Assembly (NCBI GenBank): GCA_023420895.1
Contig: JAEZUY010000023.1
Location: 1 to 33,451, forward strand
Reading direction: 5' to 3'
DNA length: 33,451 bases
From: Bacillota bacterium
GTDB taxonomy: Bacteria > Bacillota > Clostridia > Tissierellales > Gottschalkiaceae
The translations under genes were made by a program, and so were the position numbers. Positions 15,114 to 22,659 of this stretch are shown here, piece by piece. The notes under the pieces were generated by a model. The model saw only the letters and a program-made list of their open reading frames with translations. It ran no database searches and was not told the DNA's origin. Numbering within the stretch: the first letter of the stretch is position 1; every line of letters begins with the position of its first letter.

Positions 15114-15128
15114 CATAATATTATTATG
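15114..15128. repeat. Right dif-like 15-bp site of the recombinase/HicAB module
   Basis: CATAATATTATTATG, the exact reverse complement of the left site at 13021-13035. Reading inward on the minus strand it continues TAAATAAAG and then AAAGCG, similar to the left site's flank. The pair is in inverted orientation because the central bases are opposite. Confidence 0.6.
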
Positions 15129-15445
15129 TTTATTTATTTCTGAAAATCCTATAATTCTGCTAAATCTTCATCTGTTCTTTTTCTATTTTTCTGCTATAGT
15201 CCAGAGTAGATTCTTCATAAATCCGAGATTTTATATCTATTCTCTTTTTCTCTTTTCAATAGGCTGATATTTTCTTTAATATATTATATGACATACCAGT
15301 ACAGTCATAATAATTGCTCTCTTCATCCCATTTTTCATCTATTGCAGTCATTCCCTCTTTATCCGCAAAAGCACATTTTAAAAAATTCTCAAATCAATCG
15401 TTATGTATGAACTTCAGCTTTATTCTGATATATTTCAAAATATAC

Positions 15446-15478
15446 AGCAAAAAGACTCCAGATAGCTCTGAAGTCTTT
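15446..15478 (-). terminator. Minus-strand terminator-like hairpin
   Basis: AAAGACT/AGTCTTT and CAGA/TCTG arms (15451-15462 with 15467-15478), one C/A mismatch, followed on the minus strand by TTTTT. No identified gene is directly upstream; perhaps it backs up the mgtC terminator. Confidence 0.55.
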
Positions 15479-15641
15479 AATTTCTCAAGTACGTGTCCTC
15501 TTTTATTAAATGCTGTTTTTGTCATCAGACACATTCTTATTAATAAATTTTTGTTAGTTGTTAATAAATTTTGATGTTTAGTTTGTTGTTGTTTTATTGT
15601 TATTAAGTATAATTCTATTTTACACTTATTGAATAATTAAA

Positions 15642-15685
15642 TCTATATCCAAAAGTATATAATTTTATCTACTTTTGGATATAGA
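15642..15685 (-). terminator. 16-bp perfect inverted repeat, possible mgtC-family terminator
   Basis: TCTATATCCAAAAGTA (15642-15657) pairs perfectly with 15670-15685 around a 12-nt loop. On the minus strand it is followed by TTTAATTATT, a modest T-tract, 95 bases after the mgtC-family stop codon. Confidence 0.5.
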
Positions 15686-15779
15686 CAAATATACTATTGG
15701 CTGCGTCAAATCGCCAGCAGTATATTCAAAAGCACATCTCAGTATATTCCGCCTGTATAATGCCTCTCTTCACCGATAT

Positions 15780-16502
15780 TTAAACTTCTTCTTCAATTAT
15801 ATAAAGAGATTTTATCTCCTGAATCTCCCCTACATAAAAAAGCTCATCAAAAAATTCTGATCGCGAAGCGAGGACACTGCTGTCTATAGTGTAATGATTT
15901 CTATGGTGTATTATTCCGTCTTTCATCTCATAATAGTAATGATCTTCTAATAGAGGAACTTTCTTCCCTCTCATGAAATTCTTTATATCGCTGGAAAGTT
16001 CAGGCTGTTCAACATACAGAACCTCAAAAGTCAAAGGACTTGGAGTTCTAAAGAGCTTCTTGAAAGTCATAAGAGTTACTAGCACTATTATAGTGCTGAG
16101 CACCATAGTGAAGTAGTATCCGAGTCCAAATCCCATTCCAATAGCGGCCGTTGTCCAAATAGAAGCAGCTGTTGTAAGTCCTCTTACACGTCTCTTATTA
16201 ATTATTATAGTTCCCGCTCCAAGGAACCCTACACCGCTTACCACTTGTGCAAGAACTCTAGTCATATCAGCTCTCAGGTTCTGCGCTGCAGTCGGGTCCG
16301 CCTTAGTAAGATCTATTAAATCTATTGCCATCTTCAACTGTATAAGAGCAAAAAGACATGATCCGACAGCCACAAGAGCATGTGTTCTTATACCGGCCTC
16401 ATGACCTTTCCTCTCTCTTTCATATCCTATCATTCCGCTCGCTACAATTGCGGCAAGAAGTCTCAGACTTATTTCGGCAGGCGTAAGCATTCCATCTGCC
16501 AC
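15780..16502 (-). CDS. MgtC/SapB family membrane protein
   Basis: 240 residues from GTG 16502. The ORF can be opened at ATG 16520, but its first codons are the ribosome site itself (AAAGGAGGAGG), so GTG is the likelier start. The N-terminal membrane domain (~140 residues) carries the family signature: MIGYERERKGHEAGIRTHALVAVG in two overlapping parts, VSGVGFLGAGTI, and RGLTTAASIWTTAAIGMGFG, in four to five membrane helices. The C-terminal cytosolic part is a small ACT-like region. MgtC proteins are linked to growth in low Mg2+ and to control of membrane energetics; the exact role in this organism is unknown. Monocistronic with its own extended -10 promoter. Confidence 0.88.
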   Translation of the reverse strand: MADGMLTPAEISLRLLAAIVASGMIGYERERKGHEAGIRTHALVAVGSCLFALIQLKMAIDLIDLTKADPTAAQNLRADMTRVLAQVVSGVGFLGAGTIIINKRRVRGLTTAASIWTTAAIGMGFGLGYYFTMVLSTIIVLVTLMTFKKLFRTPSPLTFEVLYVEQPELSSDIKNFMRGKKVPLLEDHYYYEMKDGIIHHRNHYTIDSSVLASRSEFFDELFYVGEIQEIKSLYIIEEEV

Positions 16503-16559
16503 TAGACCTCCTCCTTTCATACAAAAGTACTCTCACTGTATTTTTCAACATTTATATCA

Positions 16560-16568
16560 ATTATAACA
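16560..16568 (-). promoter_or_regulatory. Extended -10 promoter of the mgtC-family gene
   Basis: Minus strand TGTTATAAT (16568-16560); the -35 position (TTTTTC) is poor and lies inside the T-tract of the upstream terminator. Confidence 0.5.
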
Positions 16569-16583
16569 CAAAATTGATAAATG

Positions 16584-16610
16584 AAAAAAGAGACGGGAAA
16601 ACCCATCTCT
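16584..16610 (-). terminator. Terminator of the EF-G-like gene
   Basis: Minus strand AGAGATGGG (16610-16602) pairs with CCCGTCTCT (16597-16589), loop TTTT, then six T. Confidence 0.9.
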
Positions 16611-16634
16611 CCTTTCAATCTATATTCTGTTTCA

Positions 16635-18605
16635 TTATCCTCTGATTATTTTTTCTGCTTCTTTTTCAGGAACTTCTTCATATGCTTTGAATTCCATATC
16701 GAAGTATCCTCTTCCTGAAGTCATAGATCTAAGAGTGCTCAGATAAGTTGTAAGTTCTCTCTGAGGAACTTCTGCAAGAACTGTCTGATTGAACATTTCA
16801 TCAGCCGGCTCCATTCCAAGTATCTTTCCTCTTCTCTTAGTTATATCTCCCATAACGTCTCCAACATTTTCTTCTTTAGAAGTAACTCTCACGTTCATTA
16901 TAGGTTCTAGAAGCGCAGGTGAAGCAAGGCTCATTCCTTTTTTGAATGCAAGTTTAGCAGCTTCTCTGAATACATCCTCGTTAGAATCTATAGGATTGTA
17001 AGAACCTCCTATATAGCTTACTTTAACATTAGTTACAGGATATCCTCCAAGAACTCCTTCTTCAAGAGCTTCTCTTACTCCCTCTTCAACGAACTGAGTA
17101 TATTGAGGCGGTATTACGCTTCCGTCAACAAGATCTTCGAAAACGAATCCTTCTTCAATCGGCTCAAGTGAAAGATGAACTTCTGCATACTCTCCTCTGT
17201 CATCTACCGTTCTGTTAAGTTTAACTTCCGCTTTAGCTTCAGTTCTAACTGTTTCCTGATAAGGAATTCTGTAATCTTCGAAATCCGCTTTTATTCCGAA
17301 TTTCTCTTCAAGCTTTTTCTTAATAACGTTTAAGTGAAGTTCTCCCTGAGTTCCTACTATAGTCTGATTAGTCACCTTGTTCATATCCACATCAAGCGCT
17401 TTATCTTCCTGCTGAAGAACTTTAAGAGCTTTAAGAAGGTCTTCTTTTTCATCAGGATCTTCCGATTTTATACCTGAAAGCATTTGAGGTGTAGGGAACA
17501 CTAAATCTCTGTATGGAAGGAATTCCGAATCTACAGATATAGTGTCTCCTGTCTGAAGAGATTCTGCATCTATAACTGCAACTATATCTCCAGTAGCAAC
17601 TTCATCAACCTCTTTTATAGGTCCTGTAGTGTAAGTGTATATATTAGAAAGCTTTTCAGATGTATTTCTGTTAACGTCAAATACGCTCATATTTGCCATA
17701 AGTCTTCCCTGAAGAACTTTCAGTATAGATATCTTCTTGTCTTCTTCCGGTATTATAGTTTTAAATACCTGTCCTGCGAAATTTCCTTCAGTGTCGTAGT
17801 CATTGTCTGCTGGTGAAGGAATATAGTCTTTCGCCATCCATAGAAGTGTATGAACCCCTATGTTCTTAAGTGTAGAACCTAAAAGAACCGGTATAAGGTC
17901 TCCGTTAACAACTGCTTTTTTCAGTCCAAGATGTATCTCATCTTTGTCGAACTCTTCATCTGAGAAGTATTTTTCAAGAAGCGCTTCGTCAGATTCTGCA
18001 ATCGACTCCATAAGCATGCTTCTAACGCCTTCTATATCATCGTCCATATCTTCAGGTATATCTACTGTGAAACATCTCTCCTGAGACTTGTCGTATTCTC
18101 TTGCGAAAAGTTCAACTACGTTAACATATCCTTTAAACTCTTCAGATTCTCCTATAGGAACGTGGAAAGGCGCTATTTTCTTTCCGTATCTCTCTCTAAG
18201 CTGCTCAAGTATTTTGTAGTAGTCAGCATTAGGCGAGTCTATTTTGTTAACGAAAAGTATCTTAGGTATTTCAAGCTCATCTGTTATTTCAAGAGCTTTG
18301 TCTGTACCAACCTGAAGATCTTCCGTACCGTCAACAACAATTATAGCTCCTGCCGCTGCTGATACTCCCGATACCACTTCACTGTAGAAATCCGCATATC
18401 CCGGAGTATCTATGAAATTATATTTATATCCTTTCCATTCAACAGAGAAAAGGTTCATATCTGAACTCGTATCTTTGTTAGCTGCAGGAGGCGCTTCTGT
18501 CTCTCCTGTACTGAATAATATAGCTTCTTTAAGTATACTCTTACCGGAACCGCTATGTCCAAGCACTGCTATATTTCTGATCTTATCACTTTCATAAATG
18601 CTCAT
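16635..18605 (-). CDS. Elongation factor G-like translational GTPase (EF-G paralogue)
   Basis: 656 residues from ATG 18605, preceded by GAGGAG; the in-frame TTG 18617 touches that site and is unlikely. GTPase motifs: G1 GHSGSGKS (residues 16-23), G3 DTPGYADF, G4 NKID. Domain II, III, IV and V blocks follow (GTQGELHLNVIKKKLEEKFG, YQETVRTEAKAEVKL, DRGEYAEVHLSLEP, EPIMNVRVTSKEENVGDVMG, LRSMTSGRGYFDMEF). Switch I lacks the RGITI sequence of canonical EF-G and reads DMNLFSVEW instead, typical of the non-canonical EF-G-like subfamily found beside a true fusA. It should bind the ribosome in a GTP-dependent way, but its translocation activity is uncertain. Single gene with its own promoter and terminator. 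Confidence 0.9.
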   Translation of the reverse strand: MSIYESDKIRNIAVLGHSGSGKSILKEAILFSTGETEAPPAANKDTSSDMNLFSVEWKGYKYNFIDTPGYADFYSEVVSGVSAAAGAIIVVDGTEDLQVGTDKALEITDELEIPKILFVNKIDSPNADYYKILEQLRERYGKKIAPFHVPIGESEEFKGYVNVVELFAREYDKSQERCFTVDIPEDMDDDIEGVRSMLMESIAESDEALLEKYFSDEEFDKDEIHLGLKKAVVNGDLIPVLLGSTLKNIGVHTLLWMAKDYIPSPADNDYDTEGNFAGQVFKTIIPEEDKKISILKVLQGRLMANMSVFDVNRNTSEKLSNIYTYTTGPIKEVDEVATGDIVAVIDAESLQTGDTISVDSEFLPYRDLVFPTPQMLSGIKSEDPDEKEDLLKALKVLQQEDKALDVDMNKVTNQTIVGTQGELHLNVIKKKLEEKFGIKADFEDYRIPYQETVRTEAKAEVKLNRTVDDRGEYAEVHLSLEPIEEGFVFEDLVDGSVIPPQYTQFVEEGVREALEEGVLGGYPVTNVKVSYIGGSYNPIDSNEDVFREAAKLAFKKGMSLASPALLEPIMNVRVTSKEENVGDVMGDITKRRGKILGMEPADEMFNQTVLAEVPQRELTTYLSTLRSMTSGRGYFDMEFKAYEEVPEKEAEKIIRG

Positions 18606-18645
18606 TCTTTGTACCAACTCCTCTAATAAATTAAAACATCCCTGT

Positions 18646-18674
18646 ATAATAGGATTTTACCCCATTTATAGCAA
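18646..18674 (-). promoter_or_regulatory. Promoter of the EF-G-like gene
   Basis: Minus strand TTGCTA (18674-18669), 17-base spacer, TATTAT (18651-18646), giving a leader of about 35 bases. Confidence 0.6.
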
Positions 18675-18686
18675 AATTAACAGTTT

Positions 18687-18787
18687 AAAAAAATACAGGC
18701 CGGAAGTATTATGCTTCCGGTCTCTATAATATTGATAAAATCTATTCATATTTTATATATTATACCATAAAAGATATGTATTGTCTT
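18687..18787 (-). ncRNA. Candidate ~65-nt RNA: promoter and terminator without ORF
   Basis: Minus strand AAGACA (18787-18782), 17-base spacer, TATAAT (18764-18759), then a 10-bp hairpin (18723-18714 with 18706-18697) and seven T (18693-18687). The predicted transcript would run from about 18752 to 18687 and ends just before the EF-G-like promoter. No coding frame fits inside. It may be a small RNA or simply an insulator against antisense transcription. Confidence 0.35.
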
Positions 18788-18932
18788 TTAGTTTATCTAT
18801 ATTCTGCGCTTTGAAGAGATTATTTTGACTCTTATAATCTAAAATAGAGACAGTTTATATTTTAACAGCGAATTAAAGAAGTCTGCAATAAAATATTTAT
18901 AATTCTTTTATTTAAGGCATCTCCTTTCATTG

Positions 18933-18941
18933 TGTTATAAT
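18933..18941 (+). promoter_or_regulatory. Extended -10 promoter
   Basis: TGTTATAAT with no good -35; located 46 bases before the ATG at 18987. Confidence 0.5.
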
Positions 18942-18986
18942 ATAGTTTAACAGCATATTATCCTTATATTTAAGGAGGGAGATTTT

Positions 18987-20207
18987 ATGAACAGATTTAA
19001 TTCTGATAAAGACCGTTCAGACGGAATGGAAGGCTATGAAGCTTTCAGATTCAGTCCGGACGAAAACAGCAGTTACGGCTTTGACGATTATGGAAGCTAT
19101 AGCGGAAGAGAATATGAAACTCCTCCAAGAGAAAACTCGAAAAGCGTTCTGGAGTATCCATGGTATCTTTCGATATGGCTTATATTCTGTCTTTCAGCAA
19201 TGTCATTCCTCGTAATACCGGGAATCATAGCAATAATACTGACAGTGAAGAGAGAAAATTACAATGAGAAGCTGTTCAGCTATTTTGACGAGCTGGACCA
19301 GAAAAAGAAAGAGATAGAAACTAGATACAGAGAGCTTGATATGGTTGTAAGACATGCTCATGAGCAGGCTGATGCTGTGAGAAGAGAGGCAGAAATGAAC
19401 TCCGCAAGACTTATGGAAGAGTCTCAGAGAAGAAGCAGAAATATTCTTCAGTCGGCTGAAAGTGAGAAAAATCTGATTTTAACAGATATGAAAATGAAAG
19501 AAGATTCTATCGGAAGGAAAGAGGAAGCTCTTTCAAAAAGAGAAAAAGATCTTCAGGAAAATATAGACAAGACTGTGAGAAAGCTCAATCTGTTCTGCAA
19601 TAATATAAATGAATTTAAAGAGAAAAGCGTAGCAAAAGATTTTCTTAATAAGTTTTACGATGGATATGAAGGGATAATAGAGCCTTCAGAACGCGAAAAA
19701 AACATAAAGACATTCGACATATATAAAGACGATAACAAGAAAACTGAAAGCGGATTTGTAAAAGAAACTGCAGATACAGAAGCTGATGATGAAAATACTT
19801 CAGACCTTAATGATGCTGAAGTTTCTGACTTTGATGACGGTATGTCAGATTCTGAAATAACTTCAAGAATCAATATTGCCGATTCAGAAGAGTATAAGAA
19901 GGCGGTTTCAGGAAAACCTGATGAAGATAAATCCGATATTTCGGAACTTGAAGAGAAATACGAATCTCAGGATTATGACGAGTTCGATGAATATAATATT
20001 TTCAGCTCTAAAGGTGATTCTGGTGATTCTTCTGAAAAATCAGAAACTGAAGAGAGTCTGTCTTCTAAGGAAGATGAACCGGCTAATCAGCCGGATGTTC
20101 AGAATGAGAACCAGAGCAATAACGAAGACGATTATGACGATGACGACGATATGGATGAAATGGAAAGCACTCTTAGAATCAAGATACCTGATGAGTATTT
20201 AGACTAA
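18987..20207 (+). CDS. Hypothetical membrane-anchored coiled-coil protein with acidic tail
   Basis: 406 residues, family not recognised. Residues 1-50 are polar, Tyr/Asp-rich and low in complexity. Residues ~56-88 form one or two membrane segments (WYLSIWLIFCLSAM and FLVIPGIIAIIL). Residues ~95-215 are a long coiled coil (ELDQKKKEIETRYRELD, EQADAVRREAEMNSARL, KEEALSKREKDLQENI), reminiscent of SMC- or stator-like scaffolds. From about 240 to 395 the chain is disordered and very acidic (repeated DD, EE and SD), ending in STLRIKIPDEYLD. No signal peptide. Strong AAGGAGG at the ATG. It is followed by DAHP synthase but a separate promoter intervenes. Could be a cell-envelope or division-associated scaffold; that is only a guess. 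Confidence 0.8.
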   Translation: MNRFNSDKDRSDGMEGYEAFRFSPDENSSYGFDDYGSYSGREYETPPRENSKSVLEYPWYLSIWLIFCLSAMSFLVIPGIIAIILTVKRENYNEKLFSYFDELDQKKKEIETRYRELDMVVRHAHEQADAVRREAEMNSARLMEESQRRSRNILQSAESEKNLILTDMKMKEDSIGRKEEALSKREKDLQENIDKTVRKLNLFCNNINEFKEKSVAKDFLNKFYDGYEGIIEPSEREKNIKTFDIYKDDNKKTESGFVKETADTEADDENTSDLNDAEVSDFDDGMSDSEITSRINIADSEEYKKAVSGKPDEDKSDISELEEKYESQDYDEFDEYNIFSSKGDSGDSSEKSETEESLSSKEDEPANQPDVQNENQSNNEDDYDDDDDMDEMESTLRIKIPDEYLD

Positions 20208-20242
20208 TATTTTAAGAGTAATTAAAGATTTCACTATTTTTA

Positions 20243-20304
20243 AAGACATTCGGCGGTTTATCGTGTATAATGATATTAATATTAGTCGAAATGCATTAAT
20301 ATTA
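20243..20304 (+). promoter_or_regulatory. Promoter AAGACA-17-TATAAT with twin palindromic repeats at the start point
   Basis: AAGACA at 20243-20248 and TATAAT at 20266-20271. ATTAATATTA is repeated at 20275-20284 and 20295-20304, 20 bp apart (about two helical turns), around the expected transcription start. A possible operator for the DAHP synthase gene. Confidence 0.5.
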
Positions 20305-20360
20305 AGAATGTGTTAAGTGATTAGTAAATATTAAGAGTTTTATCAGTTGGAGGGATTATA

Positions 20361-21386
20361 TTGAGTTTCAAATTTATTAACAAGCTTTCTACCCCTGCGG
20401 AAATCAGAGAAAAAACACCGGTTCCGGAATCGGTAGCGAAAACTAAAGTAGAAAGAGACAGAATAATTAAAGAAGTGTTCGAGGGAAAAAGCGATAAGTT
20501 TGTGCTTATAATAGGTCCATGCTCGGCTGACAGAGAAGATGCAGTATGTGAGTATGTGAATAAACTTGCCGAAGTACAGGAAAAAGTTGAAGATAAAATC
20601 ATAATGATACCTAGAATATACACGAACAAGCCTAGAACTACAGGTGAAGGATATAAAGGATTCATGCACCAGCCGGACGTTAGAAAAAAACCTAATGTTA
20701 CAGAAGGTATAATAAGAATGAGACAGCTTCATATAAAAGCTATAACCGAGTCAGGACTTACAGCAGCTGATGAAATGCTCTATTCAGACAACTATCCTTA
20801 TGTGCAGGATCTTCTTTCATACGTTGCAATAGGCGCAAGATCGGTTGAAAACCAGCAGCACAGACTTACTGTAAGCGGAATCGATATTCCTTGCGGAATG
20901 AAGAACCCTACTAGCGGAGATATCTCTGTTATGTTCAACTCTATAAAAGCCGCTCAGATATCGCACAACTTCGTTTACAACGGATTCGAAGTTCAGTCTT
21001 CAGGAAATCCTCTGTCTCACGCAATATTAAGAGGATCTGTCGATAAACACGGAGAATCGCATCCGAACTATCACTACGAAGACCTTTCGCTTGTAGCTGA
21101 AGAATATAAGAAAAGAGGATATGAAAACCCTGCTGTTATAGTAGACCTTAACCACGCTAACTCTAAAAAAATATATTCAGAACAGCCGCGTATAGCTATG
21201 GAGGTTCTTCACAGCATGAGATACGATAAAGAGCTTAAGAAACTTATTAAAGGACTTATGATAGAATCATATCTTGAGCCTGGAAATCAGTCTACTCAGG
21301 AAGTATACGGAAAATCCATAACAGACCCGTGTCTTGGATGGGATGAAACAGAAAAGCTTATATATGAAATAGCTGAAAAGCTTTAA
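20361..21386 (+). CDS. 3-deoxy-7-phosphoheptulonate (DAHP) synthase, class I
   Basis: 341 residues, the length of AroF/AroG/AroH-type enzymes. Conserved blocks: LIIGPCSADRED, YTNKPRTTGEGYKGFMHQPD (phosphoenolpyruvate site), ENQQHR, GMKNPTSGD, HANSKK (metal/substrate binding), and SYLEPGNQ. It condenses phosphoenolpyruvate with erythrose 4-phosphate in the first step of the shikimate pathway in the cytosol. There is no chorismate mutase extension, so feedback sensing depends on the AroFGH-type N-terminal segment. The start is TTG with GGAGGG six bases upstream. No other aro genes are nearby. It shares a terminator with the convergent WrbA-like gene. Confidence 0.94.
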   Translation: MSFKFINKLSTPAEIREKTPVPESVAKTKVERDRIIKEVFEGKSDKFVLIIGPCSADREDAVCEYVNKLAEVQEKVEDKIIMIPRIYTNKPRTTGEGYKGFMHQPDVRKKPNVTEGIIRMRQLHIKAITESGLTAADEMLYSDNYPYVQDLLSYVAIGARSVENQQHRLTVSGIDIPCGMKNPTSGDISVMFNSIKAAQISHNFVYNGFEVQSSGNPLSHAILRGSVDKHGESHPNYHYEDLSLVAEEYKKRGYENPAVIVDLNHANSKKIYSEQPRIAMEVLHSMRYDKELKKLIKGLMIESYLEPGNQSTQEVYGKSITDPCLGWDETEKLIYEIAEKL

Positions 21387-21426
21387 TATGAAGAGATATA
21401 TGAGAAAAATTCAATATTTTATATAA

Positions 21427-21463
21427 AGAAAGGAGCTGCAGACAATTCTGCAAGCTCCTTTCT
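21427..21463. terminator. Bidirectional terminator
   Basis: AGAAAGGAGCT (21427-21437) pairs with AGCTCCTTTCT (21453-21463), with inner GCAG/CTGC and a bulged A. It separates the convergent DAHP synthase and flavoprotein genes. Confidence 0.85.
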
Positions 21464-21503
21464 ATTATAATTAAGCAATATGGTTGACATAATATAATTA
21501 AAT

Positions 21504-22097
21504 CTATTTGCACTTCCCTGCAACTTTAACGAGTCTTTCAGCCTGATGTCTGACCGCATCTTCAAGATCGTTTCCGAATCCGTCTTCAGGCGCTATTGCA
21601 GTCGTTCCATAAGGGTTTCCTCCAGCTTTGAATATGCTGCTGTCAGTAAATCCCGTCGGAACTATTATTGATCCCCAGTGCATTATAGTGTGATATATAG
21701 CGTTGACAGTTATCTCCTGTCCTCCGTTAGCATTCTGAGCACTGCTCATTGCTGAAACGAATTTATCAGCAAGCTTCCCTTCTGCCCACAGTCCGCCAAG
21801 ACCGTCCATAAAGAATTTCATCTGAGCCGCTACGTTTCCAAAACGTGTAGGTGATGAAAACAGAACTGCATCTGCCCAAACTATATCCTCTCCTGAAGCT
21901 TCCTCTATATCTTTAGAATCTTCAAGGTATTTCTTCCACGCAGGATTCGGGTCCGAAGTATCTAGAAGTTCTTTAACTTTTCTCAGTCTCACTTCAGCTC
22001 CTGCTTTTTCTGCGGCATCTTTTGCCCATTTAACCATTTCAAAATTGTGTCCTGTCTGACTGTAGTAAATTATTGCCAGCTTTACTTTTGACATCAT
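21504..22097 (-). CDS. WrbA-like flavoprotein / NAD(P)H:quinone oxidoreductase
   Basis: 197 residues, the usual WrbA size. The flavodoxin fold is shown by KLAIIYYSQTGHNFEMVKW (phosphate-binding loop at the N-terminus), VLFSSPTRFGNVAAQMKFFMD, the GLWAEGKLADK segment, and NGGQEITVNAIYHTIMHWG with the conserved IVPTGF. These FMN proteins reduce quinones by two electrons and protect against oxidative stress. ATG 22097 has GGAGG six bases upstream; ATG 22094 is an equal alternative. A TATAAT lies on the minus strand at 22122-22117 with a poor -35. Monocistronic. Confidence 0.92.
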   Translation of the reverse strand: MMSKVKLAIIYYSQTGHNFEMVKWAKDAAEKAGAEVRLRKVKELLDTSDPNPAWKKYLEDSKDIEEASGEDIVWADAVLFSSPTRFGNVAAQMKFFMDGLGGLWAEGKLADKFVSAMSSAQNANGGQEITVNAIYHTIMHWGSIIVPTGFTDSSIFKAGGNPYGTTAIAPEDGFGNDLEDAVRHQAERLVKVAGKCK

Positions 22098-22192
22098 AAA
22101 ACCTCCATATTATCATATTATATTTCTATTCTGTTCTCTATGTAACTATTACCCTATTTATTCGGTAAAACACATAATGCGGAGTTTATTCA

Positions 22193-22221
22193 TTGTTTTT
22201 ATGATAGAAATAGGGTATAAT
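22193..22221 (+). promoter_or_regulatory. Upstream orphan promoter
   Basis: TTGTTT (22193-22198), 17-base spacer, TATAAT (22216-22221). It is 439 bases before the nearest start codon, and a second promoter lies in between. Confidence 0.55.
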
Positions 22222-22256
22222 TTTTGATTATCGTATATGTTTTTTGTTTTTATTTT

Positions 22257-22280
22257 ATCATTTATGATAAGATTATTTAA
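22257..22280 (+). repeat. SLH-locus 24-bp repeat, copy 1
   Basis: ATCATTTATGATAAG followed by ATTATTTAA. With the two bases before it, it contains the palindrome TTATCAT-TT-ATGATAA. Copies 2 and 3 are at 24162-24185 and 25499-25521. Confidence 0.85.
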
Positions 22281-22539
22281 GAGTTTATATGCTGTTATGT
22301 CTTCAGGTTTTACACTGAAATTTTATTATATTATATATATCTCTTAATAAATAATTATTTCTTTTATTATTAACAATAACTCTAATATAGTCTTACCTAA
22401 AGAAAATTTTACTAAAATCATAAAAAATAAAATATTAATCACTGGACTTATTTGATTTATCAATATTATTCTGATTAAGTCCATTCCCTCTTCACTAGTA
22501 TTTTTCATATCAAAATATAATATTTCTATTAATTTTTTA

Positions 22540-22568
22540 TTGATTTTTTAATGCAAATTATATATAAT
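22540..22568 (+). promoter_or_regulatory. Promoter of the first SLH pair
   Basis: TTGATT (22540-22545), 17-base spacer, TATAAT (22563-22568); start expected near 22575 with an 85-base leader. Confidence 0.7.
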
Positions 22569-22659
22569 TGTCTAGTGTAATTCTGATAATACATTTCTTT
22601 GTTATTTTCATTTCTTATATAGAATTATACTAATTCATTTCTGAAAGGAGATATTTAAT

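Larger units (their letters stand above)
15129..15779. other. Gene-poor region downstream of mgtC-family gene
   Basis: About 650 bases with no convincing gene; plus-strand ORFs at 15314 and 15675 have AT-noise composition and no ribosome sites. On the minus strand a 31-codon frame (ATG 15351 to TGA 15256, preceded by AAGAGGGA) reads as TAIDEKWDEESNYYDCTG, possibly a remnant of a lost gene. Two hairpins are present at 15446-15478 and 15642-15685. The segment 15570-15600 is a T/G-rich run. Confidence 0.5.
22098..22659. other. Long leader region upstream of the SLH gene cluster
   Basis: 562 bases without a gene. It contains two plus-strand promoters (22193 and 22540), one 24-bp SLH-locus repeat (22257-22280), and a hairpin at 22443-22483 (TGGACTTA with TAAGTCCA). 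It also has a distant inverted repeat ACCCTATTT (22151-22159) / AAATAGGGT (22208-22216), whose second arm covers the spacer of the 22193 promoter. Confidence 0.6.

Noticed and set aside
15314..15860. Plus-strand frames of 86 and 61 residues downstream of hicAB
   Set aside because: No ribosome sites, low-complexity composition, and one overlaps the end of the mgtC-family gene in antisense.
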